Assembly (NCBI RefSeq): GCF_012272825.1
Contig: NZ_JAAWWS010000166.1
Coordinates: 11,601-75,600, forward strand
DNA length: 64,000 bases
DNA from: Wenzhouxiangella sp. XN79A
GTDB lineage: Bacteria; Pseudomonadota; Gammaproteobacteria; Xanthomonadales; Wenzhouxiangellaceae
Direction of reading: 5' to 3'
The position numbers and the translations under genes are program-made. The notes under the pieces are model-generated. The model made no database searches. It had not been told where the DNA came from and saw nothing but the letters and a program-made list of their open reading frames with translations. This document shows, piece after piece, positions 1 to 8,309 of this stretch (positions within the stretch are counted from its first letter, which is position 1; each line of letters opens with the position of its first letter).

Positions 1-1150
1 CGGAGCCGGAACCCGGGACCTCGTGACGCGATTGCCCGTCGGAACCGGGGCGCGAGTTGTCTCAACCTCGTCATTCCGGGGCCGGCGGAGCCGGAGCCCG
101 GAATCTCGTGACGCGATTGCCCGTCGGAACCCTGGCGCCAGCCCAGGGAGATCCCGGGTTCGCCTTCGGCGCCCCGGGATGACGAGAAATAAAAAAGCGG
201 CGCGCCGAACTGACGAGGAAGCCAAAAGCGCCGCCCCGGGAGGACGAGGGATGGACAGGCGCCGCCCACCAGGAAGCCAAAAGCGCCGCCCCGGGAGGAC
301 GAGGGATGGACAGGCGCCGCCCACCGAAAAGCGCCGCCCCGGGAGGACGAGGGATGGACAGGCGCCGCCCACCCGGGGCCGGCGGAGCCGGAACCCGGGA
401 CCTCGCGACGCGATTGCCCGTCGGAACCCTGGCGCCAGCCCAGGGAGATCCCGGGTTCGCCTTCGGCGCCCCGGGATGACGAGAAATAAAAAAGCGGCGC
501 CCGGGGAGGACGAGAAATAAAAAAGCGGCGCGCCGAACTGACGAGGAAGCCAAAATCGCCGCCCCGGGATGACGAGAAATAAAAAAGCGGCGCGCGGGGA
601 GGACGAGAAATAAAAAAGCGGCGCGCCGAACTGACGAGCAAGCCAAAAGCGCCGCCCCGGGAGGACGAGGGATAGACAGGCGCCGCCCACCGACAGCTCG
701 TCGTCCCGGGGCCGGCGGAGCCGGAACCCGGGACCTCGTGACGCGATTGCCCGTCGGAACCGGGGCGCGAGTTGTCTCAACCTCGTCATTCCGGGGCCGG
801 CGGAGCCGGAACCCGGAATCTCGTGACGCGATTGCCCGTCGGAACCCTGGCGCCAGCCCAGGGAGATCCCGGGTTCGCCTTCGGCGCCCCGGGAGGACGA
901 GAAATAAAAAAGCGGCGCGCCGGGAGGACGAGAAATAAAAAAGCGGCGCGCCGAACTGACGAGGAAGCCAAAATCGCCGCCCCGGGATGACGAGAAAATA
1001 AAAAAGCGGCGCGCGGGGAGGACGAGAAATAGAAAAGCGGCGCCCCGAACTGACGAGGAATGGAAAAGCGGCGCGCCGGGAGGACGGGAAAAAAACGGCG
1101 CCCGGGGAGGACGAGGGATGGGAAAGCGGCGCCCGGGGATCACGAAGGGA
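1..1150. repeat. Composite REP/BIME-like repeat array
   Basis: No credible gene lies here. The stretch is built from a few repeated units. The longest begins near 69, 372 and 784 and runs about 110-117 bases: it opens with a CGTCATTCCGGG-type end and a GC-rich hairpin, crosses a spacer, and closes with a second hairpin and CCCGGGATGACG, so its two ends are inverted copies. Bases 1 to about 182 recur at 716 to about 893 (offset 715) with few changes. A smaller unit, GAGAAATAAAAAAGCGGCG, appears at least eight times (for example near 183, 481, 510, 575, 606, 899, 930 and 994). A third, around GAGGGATGGACAGG, appears four times between 230 and 690. Open frames across it encode only Arg/Pro-rich low-complexity peptide in both strands and are repeat artefacts. 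Confidence 0.85.
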
Positions 1151-1232
1151 CGTCACGCCAGGATCACTGCCTGTTCATTGCTGTGGATGGAACGTCCACG
1201 CACGACCCCGTCGGCGCCCTGCCCGGGACGGT

Positions 1233-2444
1233 CTACACGACCACTCGAACCGAATTCGCCACTTGCCTGGCCCGCTCCACTGCCTCTTCGACCGTCTCGC
1301 CGCGCGCCAGCGCCACGCCCATGCGGCGCTGGCCCCTGACTTCGGGCTTGCCGAACAGTTTCAGGTCGGTCTGCGGTTCGGCCAGGGCTTCGGCGAGGTT
1401 GCCGAACCGGACCCGGCTGGATTCGCCCTCGACCAGCAGCGCGCACGAGGCCGACGGGCCGTGGAAGGCGATGTCCGCGCCGGTCGTGCCGATCGGCAGG
1501 CCGAGCAGCGCACGGGCGTGCAGCGCGAACTGCGACAGCGGCTGCGAGATCAGGGTGACCATGCCGGTGTCGTGCGGGCGCGGCGAGACTTCACTGAACC
1601 AGACCTCATCGCCCTTGACGAACAGCTCGACGCCGAACAGGCCGCGCCCACCCAGCGCCCCGGTGATCGTCAGGGCGATCTCACGGGATTTCGCCAGTGC
1701 GGCATCGCTCATCGGCTGCGGCTGCCACGATTCGCGATAGTCGCCGTCTTCCTGGCGGTGGCCGACCGGTGCGCAGAACGAGGTGCCGCCGGCGTGGCGT
1801 ACGGTCAGCAGCGTGATCTCGTAGTCGAAGTCCACCAGCGATTCGACGATGACCCGGCCCTTGCCGGCCCGGCCACCCTCCTGGGCGTAGCTCCAGGCCC
1901 GTTCCAGCCCGGCCTCGTCGCGGACCAGCGACTGGCCCTTGCCCGACGAGCTCATGATCGGCTTGACGATGCACGGGAAGCCGATCTCGCGCGCGGCGGC
2001 CACGAAGGCCTCCCACTCGTCGGCAAAGCGATAGTCCGAGGTCGGCAGGCCCAGCTCTTCGGCGGCCAGCCGGCGGATGCCTTCACGATTCATGGTCAGC
2101 TGCGCGGCGCGCGCGGTCGGCACGACCTTGAAGCCTTCGGCTTCGAGCTCGACCAGCGCGTCGGTGGCGATCGCTTCGATTTCCGGCACGATCAAGGCGG
2201 GGTTCTCGTTCCGCGCGATGGCCTTCAGGGCCTCGCCGTCGAGCATCGAGATCACGTGGCTGCGGTCGGCCACCTGCATGGCCGGCGCGTGCTCGTAGCG
2301 GTCGAGCACGATGACTTCGCAGCCCAACCGCTTCAGTTCGATGACGACTTCCTTGCCGAGCTCGCCGCCGCCGCACAGCATGACGCGGGTGGCGGTGTCG
2401 GAAAACGGGGTGCCGAGGGTCGGGGACGACGGGATGGTGGGCAT
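1233..2444 (-). CDS. purT: Formate-dependent phosphoribosylglycinamide formyltransferase (PurT)
   Basis: PurT (GAR transformylase 2) formylates GAR using formate and ATP in the third step of purine synthesis, in the cytosol. The 403-residue protein has the N-terminal GGGELGKE nucleotide-fold motif, an ATP-grasp core with SSSGKGQS, and the [13 protein letters not shown] stretch typical of the PurT/PurK family, at the usual family length. The ATG at 2444 is chosen because the protein aligns from MPTIPSS onward; a TTG at 2477 would add 11 non-homologous residues. It lies 65 bases downstream of the EcsC-family gene and may be co-transcribed with it. Confidence 0.95.
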   Translation of the reverse strand: MPTIPSSPTLGTPFSDTATRVMLCGGGELGKEVVIELKRLGCEVIVLDRYEHAPAMQVADRSHVISMLDGEALKAIARNENPALIVPEIEAIATDALVELEAEGFKVVPTARAAQLTMNREGIRRLAAEELGLPTSDYRFADEWEAFVAAAREIGFPCIVKPIMSSSGKGQSLVRDEAGLERAWSYAQEGGRAGKGRVIVESLVDFDYEITLLTVRHAGGTSFCAPVGHRQEDGDYRESWQPQPMSDAALAKSREIALTITGALGGRGLFGVELFVKGDEVWFSEVSPRPHDTGMVTLISQPLSQFALHARALLGLPIGTTGADIAFHGPSASCALLVEGESSRVRFGNLAEALAEPQTDLKLFGKPEVRGQRRMGVALARGETVEEAVERARQVANSVRVVV

Positions 2445-2509
2445 GGCGGGGTCCAGGGTTCGAGGCCGGGCGGACAAGCATACTCACTCGACCGGACTTC
2501 GTGCCTCGT

Positions 2510-3304
2510 TCAGGGCGTCGGGTGCTCGTCGATGGCCCGGTAGGCCTCCTGCACGACCGACGGGCCGTAGATCCGTTCGAGCCGGCGAACGACGAAATGG
2601 CCGTGCGCCATGTCCTGGAAATGGTCGAGGAACAGCACGTTGATGATCGCGCCGCCGGCCGCACCGACCGCCGGCAGGGCCTGGGCGGCGGCCTTCTGGG
2701 TGACCGGGATGCTGAACCGGGTGGCGATCCGGGCGATCAGGCGGACCAACGCCGGCGCGGCCTGGTTGACGGTGCCGGCCGTGGCCGCGTAGCGCACGGC
2801 GTCGGACACCGCCTTGGCCAGGGCCGCGCGGACGGCGAAGTAGCCCGACTCCGCGGCGTTGTCGGACTCGGTGCGGCCGCCGAGCGCGAACACTTCCATG
2901 CAGGCCAGCTGCGACTCCGGCCGAGCCAGGTCCTCGCCCTGGCTGCGCGCCACGTCGGCGATCGAGCGCAGCATGATCGAGGTGGAAATCGGCAGCTCGA
3001 CGGCCAGCGCCGGCAGCCCGAAGGCGCCGCCGAGCGCGCCGGAGAGCGCACCGCCGGCCTTGTGCAGCCGGTTCGACGGCGGTGCCGGCTTGGCGGCCAG
3101 GGTGGACAGCGCCACCCGCAGCGCGGCCCGCAGCGCGGCATCGGAAATCGACACGATCTGGTCGCGCGCCCCGGCCGGCAGGTACTTCATGCCGGACTCG
3201 ATCGGCGAGGCCAGCGCGTCGGTCAGCCGGGCGGTGATGCTCGGGTCCTCGAGCAGCAACCGGGCCTGCTTCAGTTCGTCCAGGTGGGTGGTGGTCAGGG
3301 TCAT
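2510..3304 (-). CDS. EcsC family protein
   Basis: A 264-residue protein recognised as EcsC-family by its Gly/Ala-rich middle (GGALSGALGGAFGLPALAVELP, given here in parts: GGALSGALGGAFG then LPALAVELP), the SIADVARSQGED segment and the C-terminal hydrophobic stretch around GAAGGAIINVLFLDHF. Members of this family are poorly understood; Bacillus EcsC is linked to an ABC transporter, but no transporter genes adjoin this one. The hydrophobic stretches suggest membrane association rather than clear transmembrane helices. It starts at the ATG at 3304 and lies between the AI-2E exporter gene and purT on the same strand. Confidence 0.8.
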   Translation of the reverse strand: MTLTTTHLDELKQARLLLEDPSITARLTDALASPIESGMKYLPAGARDQIVSISDAALRAALRVALSTLAAKPAPPSNRLHKAGGALSGALGGAFGLPALAVELPISTSIMLRSIADVARSQGEDLARPESQLACMEVFALGGRTESDNAAESGYFAVRAALAKAVSDAVRYAATAGTVNQAAPALVRLIARIATRFSIPVTQKAAAQALPAVGAAGGAIINVLFLDHFQDMAHGHFVVRRLERIYGPSVVQEAYRAIDEHPTP

Positions 3305-3410
3305 CGGCGATTCGGGCTCCCGGATCCAGACAGAACGGGCCGGTTGAAACCGGACGGACCGGCTCCCGCGCCCTCGCGGCCGTGATCAACAGCGGCCTTG
3401 CACGGCCCGC

Positions 3411-4526
3411 CTACCGGCGCGCTACCAGCCCCTTGAGTTTCCGGAGCCATCGGCCGGTGCGGCCGCTGGTTCCCTTCTGCGTCTCCGAGATATCGCTGCT
3501 GATCAGCATCCCCAATGGTCTGAGCTGTTCGAATTCGTTGCAGACCACTTTCAGCATGGCCGCGAAGGGCAGGAACAGGATCATACCTGCGATGCCCCAG
3601 ACCGAAGCACCGATGATCAGGCTCAGGATCGCGGCAAGCGCATTGACGTTCACGCTGCTGCCGACGATCCTGGGATTCAGGAAATTGCCTTCCAGGGTCT
3701 GGACCGCCCAGAACAGGCCGATCACGGCCAGCAGCACGAACAGCGAATCATGCGTCATGAAGGCGTACACGACGACGATGGTCGCCCCCAGCAGCGTGCC
3801 CACGAACGGAATGATCGACAGGGACGCGGCCAGAAACCCGAAGAAGAACGGATTTTCGATGCCGATGATCCACAGGCCGACGCTGTTGAGAATGCCGAGG
3901 ATCAGAATGAGCATCGTGATGCCGAAAAGATACTTCTGGCCGACCTGCTGAACGTTCTGGAGCATGCGCAGCACATTGCTTCGGTTTTCTTCTGCAGCGA
4001 AGCTCATCAATGCCCGGATCAGTCCGACCCGGTAGATGAGGAACAGGAACACGAAGATGACGGTGGTCACCAGGCCGCCGAAGAATGCCGCGGTGTTGCT
4101 GAAGGTGTTCGTGACCAACGCACCGGCCGAACCCTGGAGCCATTCCTGGAACTGCGCAAGCAGCGTGTCCCGGCTGATGTCATCGACGAAACTGACGTGC
4201 TGGTTGAGCAGGATGATGGCATCGGTGAACACGCCGGTCAGCTTGTCGCCGAAGCTCGACAGGCTCGTGGCCGATTGAATGATCTGCGCCGAGAACAGCG
4301 CGATTGCCGAGAGCACGAGGACAACAAGCCCCAGCAGCGAGAGAAATGCCGCAAGCCGGGTGTTCATGCCCCAGGATTCCAGCTTCCTGTTGACCGGCAA
4401 CAGGATGAACGAGATCAGCAGGGCCATCGCGATCGGGATCAGGATGGTTTTTGCCAGCACCAGCACCGCGAAGATCGCGAACACGGTGGCAAGAGCGAAG
4501 AACATGTTCTGGAACGAAAATTTCAT
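3411..4526 (-). CDS. AI-2E family transporter (PerM-like)
   Basis: A 371-residue inner-membrane protein of the AI-2E exporter family (PF01594), a group of uncharacterised permeases that includes TqsA, PerM and Na+/H+ antiporter-like members. Visible traits are the paired N-terminal helices (residues 8-45), a long soluble middle segment with amphipathic helices, and the conserved FLAASLSIIPFVGTLLG and LEGNFLNPRIVG motifs in the second half. The ATG at 4526 gives MKFSFQ followed directly by the first membrane helix; upstream in-frame sequence is Arg-rich and unlikely to be translated. The substrate cannot be told from sequence. Confidence 0.88.
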   Translation of the reverse strand: MKFSFQNMFFALATVFAIFAVLVLAKTILIPIAMALLISFILLPVNRKLESWGMNTRLAAFLSLLGLVVLVLSAIALFSAQIIQSATSLSSFGDKLTGVFTDAIILLNQHVSFVDDISRDTLLAQFQEWLQGSAGALVTNTFSNTAAFFGGLVTTVIFVFLFLIYRVGLIRALMSFAAEENRSNVLRMLQNVQQVGQKYLFGITMLILILGILNSVGLWIIGIENPFFFGFLAASLSIIPFVGTLLGATIVVVYAFMTHDSLFVLLAVIGLFWAVQTLEGNFLNPRIVGSSVNVNALAAILSLIIGASVWGIAGMILFLPFAAMLKVVCNEFEQLRPLGMLISSDISETQKGTSGRTGRWLRKLKGLVARR

Positions 4527-4784
4527 GGGCCTTGAATGATCGTCTGCAGTGATAAGGCGGATTGATCGGTCCGGCTCGATGTCCGAGGCTCTGCGGCGGC
4601 AAGACGAAGGGCCGGTCGTCCCGGGCCCATCGGCTCGTTGCCTGCTTGCCGCTTCCGCGCACCGGCGGTGACGTGCGGACAAGCGCGCCGGGGCTCTTCA
4701 TTACAGTGTCGCAGATGCGCACACCGAGCGAGCGACAGACGGCGTGGCGCGGTGTCCGGTCGGCGGAGCCGCAGATCGTCCGCC

Positions 4785-4883
4785 TCATCGTGTAGCGATG
4801 ACATGGACCGCGTGGATGACGCCGGGGATGAACCCGGGCAGCGTCAGGCTGACGTTGATCCAGAACGGCTTGCCGTCTCCGGC
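4785..4883 (-). pseudogene. Remnant of a Pmp3/YqaE-family small membrane protein
   Basis: The minus strand encodes DGKPFWINVSLTLPGFIPG followed by VIHAVHVI and a stop. This is the second half of the roughly 50-residue Pmp3/YqaE (UPF0057) stress-linked membrane proteolipid, whose family pattern is GK-FWIN-LLT-GYIPGIIHA. A TGA lies in frame just upstream and I found no matching N-terminal half (no LPP..VFLQ-like helix) in any frame, so the gene is truncated. The rest of the 640-base gap between the AI-2E exporter and chaA (4527-5166) holds no other feature I can support. Confidence 0.6.
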
Positions 4884-5166
4884 TCATCGCATGATCCGCG
4901 CAGCGGCTGGCCGGGTCTGTGCGCTGGACGACACAAGACGTCGCGCACCCGGCCGCCCTGCCCGCGAAAGAACGCTCGAGATGACCGCGCGGGGCGCCGT
5001 TCGGTCGACGAGGCGGCAGATCGGGCCGAGGCGCGGGTGCGACGGCGAGGGACCCTCGCCGCCGCTCCGCACGTATGCGACCCCGTACGAACGGGCAGGT
5101 CGCCGGCGGCGTGCGTTCGGAGAGCCCGAGACCCCCTCGCTGCTCACCGGGGGGCTGCCCGAAGGT

Positions 5167-6261
5167 TCAGGGCATCGCGGCAATCGTCAGGAACGCGCCG
5201 AAAACGACCAGGTGCAGTGCACCCTGCAGGATGGTGGTGCGGCCCATCGCCAGCGAAAGCGTTGCCACGAACAGCGACAGCAGCAGCAGCACGATATGCT
5301 CGGCTTCCAGCCCGAGCGTCAGTGGCTGGTCCAGTGCGATCGACAACAGGGCGACCGCGGGGATCGTCAGACAGATGCTGGCCAGGGCCGAGCCGAGCGC
5401 CAGATTGAGGCTGGTCTGGAGACGGTTTGCGCCAGCAGCGCGCACCGCCGAAAGGCCCTCGGGCAGCAGGACCGTCATTGCGATCACCACCCCGACGAGG
5501 GCGGCCGGCAGGCCCGCGCTGGCGACCCCGTGTTCGATGGTCGGCGCCAGGGACTCGGCCAGGACCACCACGGCCAGCAGTGCAATCGGAAGCAGGACCA
5601 GCGCGGCGACCAGCGCCGATCGTCCGGGACGGGCGTCCCCGGCCTCCTCGAGTCGGGGCTCGCTGAAGTCGCCGCGATGCCTGACCATCTGCACGAACAG
5701 GAACACCAGGTACAGCGCGAAGGAAACGATGGCCACGAACAGCAACTGCGGCGTGGCATAGACCGGCCCCGGAACGGCCACGGTGTAGTTGGGCAGAACC
5801 AGGGCGAGAACGGCGACCGTGGCCAGAACGGCCAGCGAACCGACCGCACCCCGGGCAACGAATTCCTGTTCGCGGAAGCGCAGCCCACCGACCAGGAGGC
5901 ACAGCCCGACGATGCCGTTGAGCGCGATCATGATGGCCGCGAAGACCGTGTCGCGGGCAATTTCACTGGTGCCTGGCGGCGCCTTGAGCAGCACCGATAC
6001 GATCAGTGCGACTTCGATGATGGTCACGGCAAACGCAAGCAGGATCGCGCCGTACGGATCGCCCAGCCGGTGCGCGATCGTCTCTGCCTGATGCACGGCG
6101 GCCAGGACAGTCCACACCAGCAGCACGACCGCAACCGGAACGAGCAGGCCAGGAAGCGGGCCGTGCAGCAGAACCGCCAGAAACAACGCGACAGCAAGCG
6201 AACCGACCGGCACCAGCGCAGACCAGAGCGGGACCGGAAACGATGAGCGAGCGGCCTTCAT
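5167..6261 (-). CDS. chaA: Calcium/cation:proton antiporter ChaA
   Basis: A 364-residue polytopic inner-membrane antiporter of the CaCA superfamily, expected to expel Ca2+/Na+/K+ in exchange for protons. The two characteristic alpha-repeats are visible: AVTIIEVALIVS in the first half, with its acidic residue, and AMTVLLPEGLSAVRAA in the second. A charged cytosolic loop (about residues 200-220) separates the halves. The ATG at 6261 is used, giving MKAARSSF ahead of the first helix; the upstream extension is not conserved-looking. It is the first of the leftward genes and is divergent from the DUF6152 gene at 6497. Confidence 0.92.
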   Translation of the reverse strand: MKAARSSFPVPLWSALVPVGSLAVALFLAVLLHGPLPGLLVPVAVVLLVWTVLAAVHQAETIAHRLGDPYGAILLAFAVTIIEVALIVSVLLKAPPGTSEIARDTVFAAIMIALNGIVGLCLLVGGLRFREQEFVARGAVGSLAVLATVAVLALVLPNYTVAVPGPVYATPQLLFVAIVSFALYLVFLFVQMVRHRGDFSEPRLEEAGDARPGRSALVAALVLLPIALLAVVVLAESLAPTIEHGVASAGLPAALVGVVIAMTVLLPEGLSAVRAAGANRLQTSLNLALGSALASICLTIPAVALLSIALDQPLTLGLEAEHIVLLLLSLFVATLSLAMGRTTILQGALHLVVFGAFLTIAAMP

Positions 6262-6496
6262 CGGGCGCAGTGTACCCGCATTCCTCGATCCGATCTCACG
6301 GCAGCCGGCTTGAACGAGAGATGCACGCGCACGCCGGACAAGCAGGCGCGGAGACCCGGGATGATCGAACAGCAACCGGGCCGGCGTTCGTTGCAGGCCT
6401 TCGCGGCCCGGGGGCTGCGCGAATCGACCGACAGGGACCGCTGACGGGATTTCTTGCTACGATCGGCGTTCCGTCCCGACATCTACTGGTGCGCCC

Positions 6497-6868
6497 ATGA
6501 AACTCTCGATTCCCGCTGTTCTGCTGGCCCTGGTCCTGGCCACCCTCGCCTCGCCGGGGTCTGCACATCACGGCTGGTCCGGCAACAGCGCCGGCGATGT
6601 CGAGGTCACCGGCACGGTGGTGACCGAGGTCCGGCTGGCCGGGGCCCACGGCACGATGCAGATCGAAGATGCCGACGGTAACGTGTGGGACGTGACCCTG
6701 GCGCCCGGGCCGCGCACCCATCGCTCCGGCCTGCGCGAGGACGTGATCCCGGTCGGTGCCGAAGTGACGGTGTTCGGCGAACGCAATGCCGATCCGGCGG
6801 TTTTCGAAGCCAAGGTGCGGCGGGTGATCTGGGGCGACCAGACCTTCGACGTCTACCCGCCCGAATAA
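6497..6868 (+). CDS. DUF6152 family exported protein
   Basis: A 123-residue protein with a clear Sec signal peptide (residues 1-23, cleavage near GSAHHGW). The mature part starts with the AHHGW motif and continues as a small beta-rich OB-like domain with GTVVTEVR and a DGNVWDVTLAP-like strand, as in DUF6152 proteins. The function is unknown. It is followed after 24 bases by the DUF6644 membrane protein, a pairing that suggests a common unit in the envelope. Confidence 0.8.
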   Translation: MKLSIPAVLLALVLATLASPGSAHHGWSGNSAGDVEVTGTVVTEVRLAGAHGTMQIEDADGNVWDVTLAPGPRTHRSGLREDVIPVGAEVTVFGERNADPAVFEAKVRRVIWGDQTFDVYPPE

Positions 6869-6892
6869 CCTCGGCCTCGACCGGCCCGCAGC

Positions 6893-7381
6893 GTGCTCGA
6901 ATTCCTCTCGTGGCTGGAAGGCTCGGCCCTGGCCGGATTCCTGCGCGGCCTGGGCATCTGGACCTACGGCCTGCTCAACCTCGGCCACATCCTGGGCATC
7001 GCCAGCCTGTTCGGCGCCGTATTGCTGCTGGACCTGCGCCTGATCGGGTCGTGGTCATCGATTCCGGCGACGCAACTGATTCGTCCCTGCGTGCCGGTGG
7101 CGGCGGCCGGCTTTCTGCTGGCCGCGCTCAGCGGCCTGATGATGGTGACCTTCAACGCCAGCGAGTACCACGGCAATCCGTTCTTCTACCTCAAGTTCCC
7201 GCTCATCGTGGCCGGGCTGATCAACGTCGCGGTCATCCAGCGGTTGACCGCCTGGCGCCGCGCCGCGCAGGGCCAGCCGCTGGTCTCGGCCGACCGCCGC
7301 GTGCTGGCCGTGTTCGGGGCGGTGTCGCTGCTGCTCTGGACGGGCGTGATCGCCTGCGGCCGCATGATCGGGTACTGGTAG
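6893..7381 (+). CDS. DUF6644 family membrane protein
   Basis: A 162-residue integral membrane protein with about four helices (residues 10-50, 62-90, 100-120 and 140-158). The pattern LNLGHILGIASLFG, LLDLRLIG, and YHGNPFFYLKFPLI fits DUF6644. Histidines in the helices could bind heme, but that is only an inference. The start is GTG at 6893, the only one near the upstream gene and giving a full N-terminal helix. It overlaps nothing and is convergent with the next gene. Confidence 0.78.
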   Translation: MLEFLSWLEGSALAGFLRGLGIWTYGLLNLGHILGIASLFGAVLLLDLRLIGSWSSIPATQLIRPCVPVAAAGFLLAALSGLMMVTFNASEYHGNPFFYLKFPLIVAGLINVAVIQRLTAWRRAAQGQPLVSADRRVLAVFGAVSLLLWTGVIACGRMIGYW

Positions 7382-7390
7382 ACGGCCGGT

Positions 7391-7879
7391 TCAGCCCGGC
7401 GCGCTCGTGGCCTCGCGCACGCACAGCGCGCGGCCGTCTTCGAAGATGTGCACGGCGTAGTACGGAAAGCCACCGTCGAACATGAAGCCCCAGTGATACA
7501 TGCCCGGCTCGCCGGCGATCCCGCTGCCGTCTTCGGCCGGACGATCGACCAGTGACTCGCCGCTCCACAGGCAGCAGTCGCCGATGACGAACGGGCTGCG
7601 GATGCCTTCGTCCGCCTCGGCGTCGTGCAGGGTCCGGAGCTCATCGAGGGTCGGCAGCCGCCAGTCGCTGTGGCCGGCCAGTTCGAGGGTCTCGCAATAG
7701 GCCACCGCGTCGGGCCACTTGAGGTTCCCGCCGCGGGTCGCCGTGGTCCAGGCCAGGCCGTCGATCTCCACGACCGCATCCGAGGCCGATTCGTCGGCCC
7801 GCACCGGGCCGGACCCGCCGATCGCCCCGACGGTCAGGACCAGCACGCTGATAACGAGAACGACGGGACGAACGGGCAT
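7391..7879 (-). CDS. Exported DUF1566 (Lcl C-terminal) domain protein
   Basis: A 162-residue exported protein with a signal peptide (MPVRPVV to about residue 28). The mature domain has the DUF1566 signature: TWPDA-like KWPDAVAYCETLELAG, then SDWRLPTLDELRTL, and a C-terminal aromatic strand. Such domains resemble the lectin-like/FGE fold and occur in surface proteins of unknown role. The ATG at 7879 is chosen for the signal peptide. Two adjacent Cys (DCCLW) and the YCET Cys may form a disulfide. Confidence 0.8.
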   Translation of the reverse strand: MPVRPVVLVISVLVLTVGAIGGSGPVRADESASDAVVEIDGLAWTTATRGGNLKWPDAVAYCETLELAGHSDWRLPTLDELRTLHDAEADEGIRSPFVIGDCCLWSGESLVDRPAEDGSGIAGEPGMYHWGFMFDGGFPYYAVHIFEDGRALCVREATSAPG

Positions 7880-8050
7880 GGTGCGCTCCGGTGAAGAATC
7901 CGACGGACTGGCCCGCAGTATAGGTTCTCGCATCGACCACGGCCAGCGGGGGTCCAGCACATGATCCTGCGGTATCCAGACCCGACACCCGCCCGGCCGC
8001 GCCCGGCCGATCGGCCGCAGCGTCTGCGCGACGGTCCCCGCCGCGGGCGA

Positions 8051-8290
8051 TCAGCGACCTTCGAAGCCGCCGGCGAAGACCAGGTCGCTGCTGCCGCGCA
8101 AGCGCACCTCGGCCGGGCCGGCGGGGGCGTCGGAATCCAGCACCAGCCGGGCATGGCGCAGCCCCGGGGCCTGCGGTTGGAAGCGAAGGTCGATGCCGCA
8201 GAATGCGCCGCCGATCAGCTCGGCACCGTCGCAGTCGTTGGTCATGACGGTGAACCTGTCCGGCGGTGAGCCGGACCCGTGCGAAAACCA
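8051..8290 (-). pseudogene. C-terminal fragment of a choice-of-anchor D-type secreted protein
   Basis: The minus strand reads through a segment with CGIDLRFQPQAPG, ARLVLDSDAPAG and VRLRG and ends DLVFAGGFEGR. This matches the last two strands of an ASPM-SPD-2-Hydin/choice-of-anchor D domain, the same arrangement that closes the 1916-residue protein at 18259, which also ends in F-x-GFE. The frame stays open upstream into the end of the Sel1-like lipoprotein gene, but no domain start or signal peptide is present, so this is a 5'-truncated remnant. An ATG at 8245 would give a 64-residue peptide, but expression is doubtful. 7880-8050 holds no other visible feature. Confidence 0.55.
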
Positions 8291-8309
8291 CCGGCCTGCC
8301 GCTCCCTGG

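Noticed and set aside
1-1150. CRISPR array
   Set aside because: Repeats have no constant-length unique spacers, vary in size and orientation, and no cas genes are present.
71-1156. Long open frame on the minus strand in the repeat array
   Set aside because: Low-complexity Arg/Pro-rich product, repeated in step with the DNA repeats, with no start or domain.
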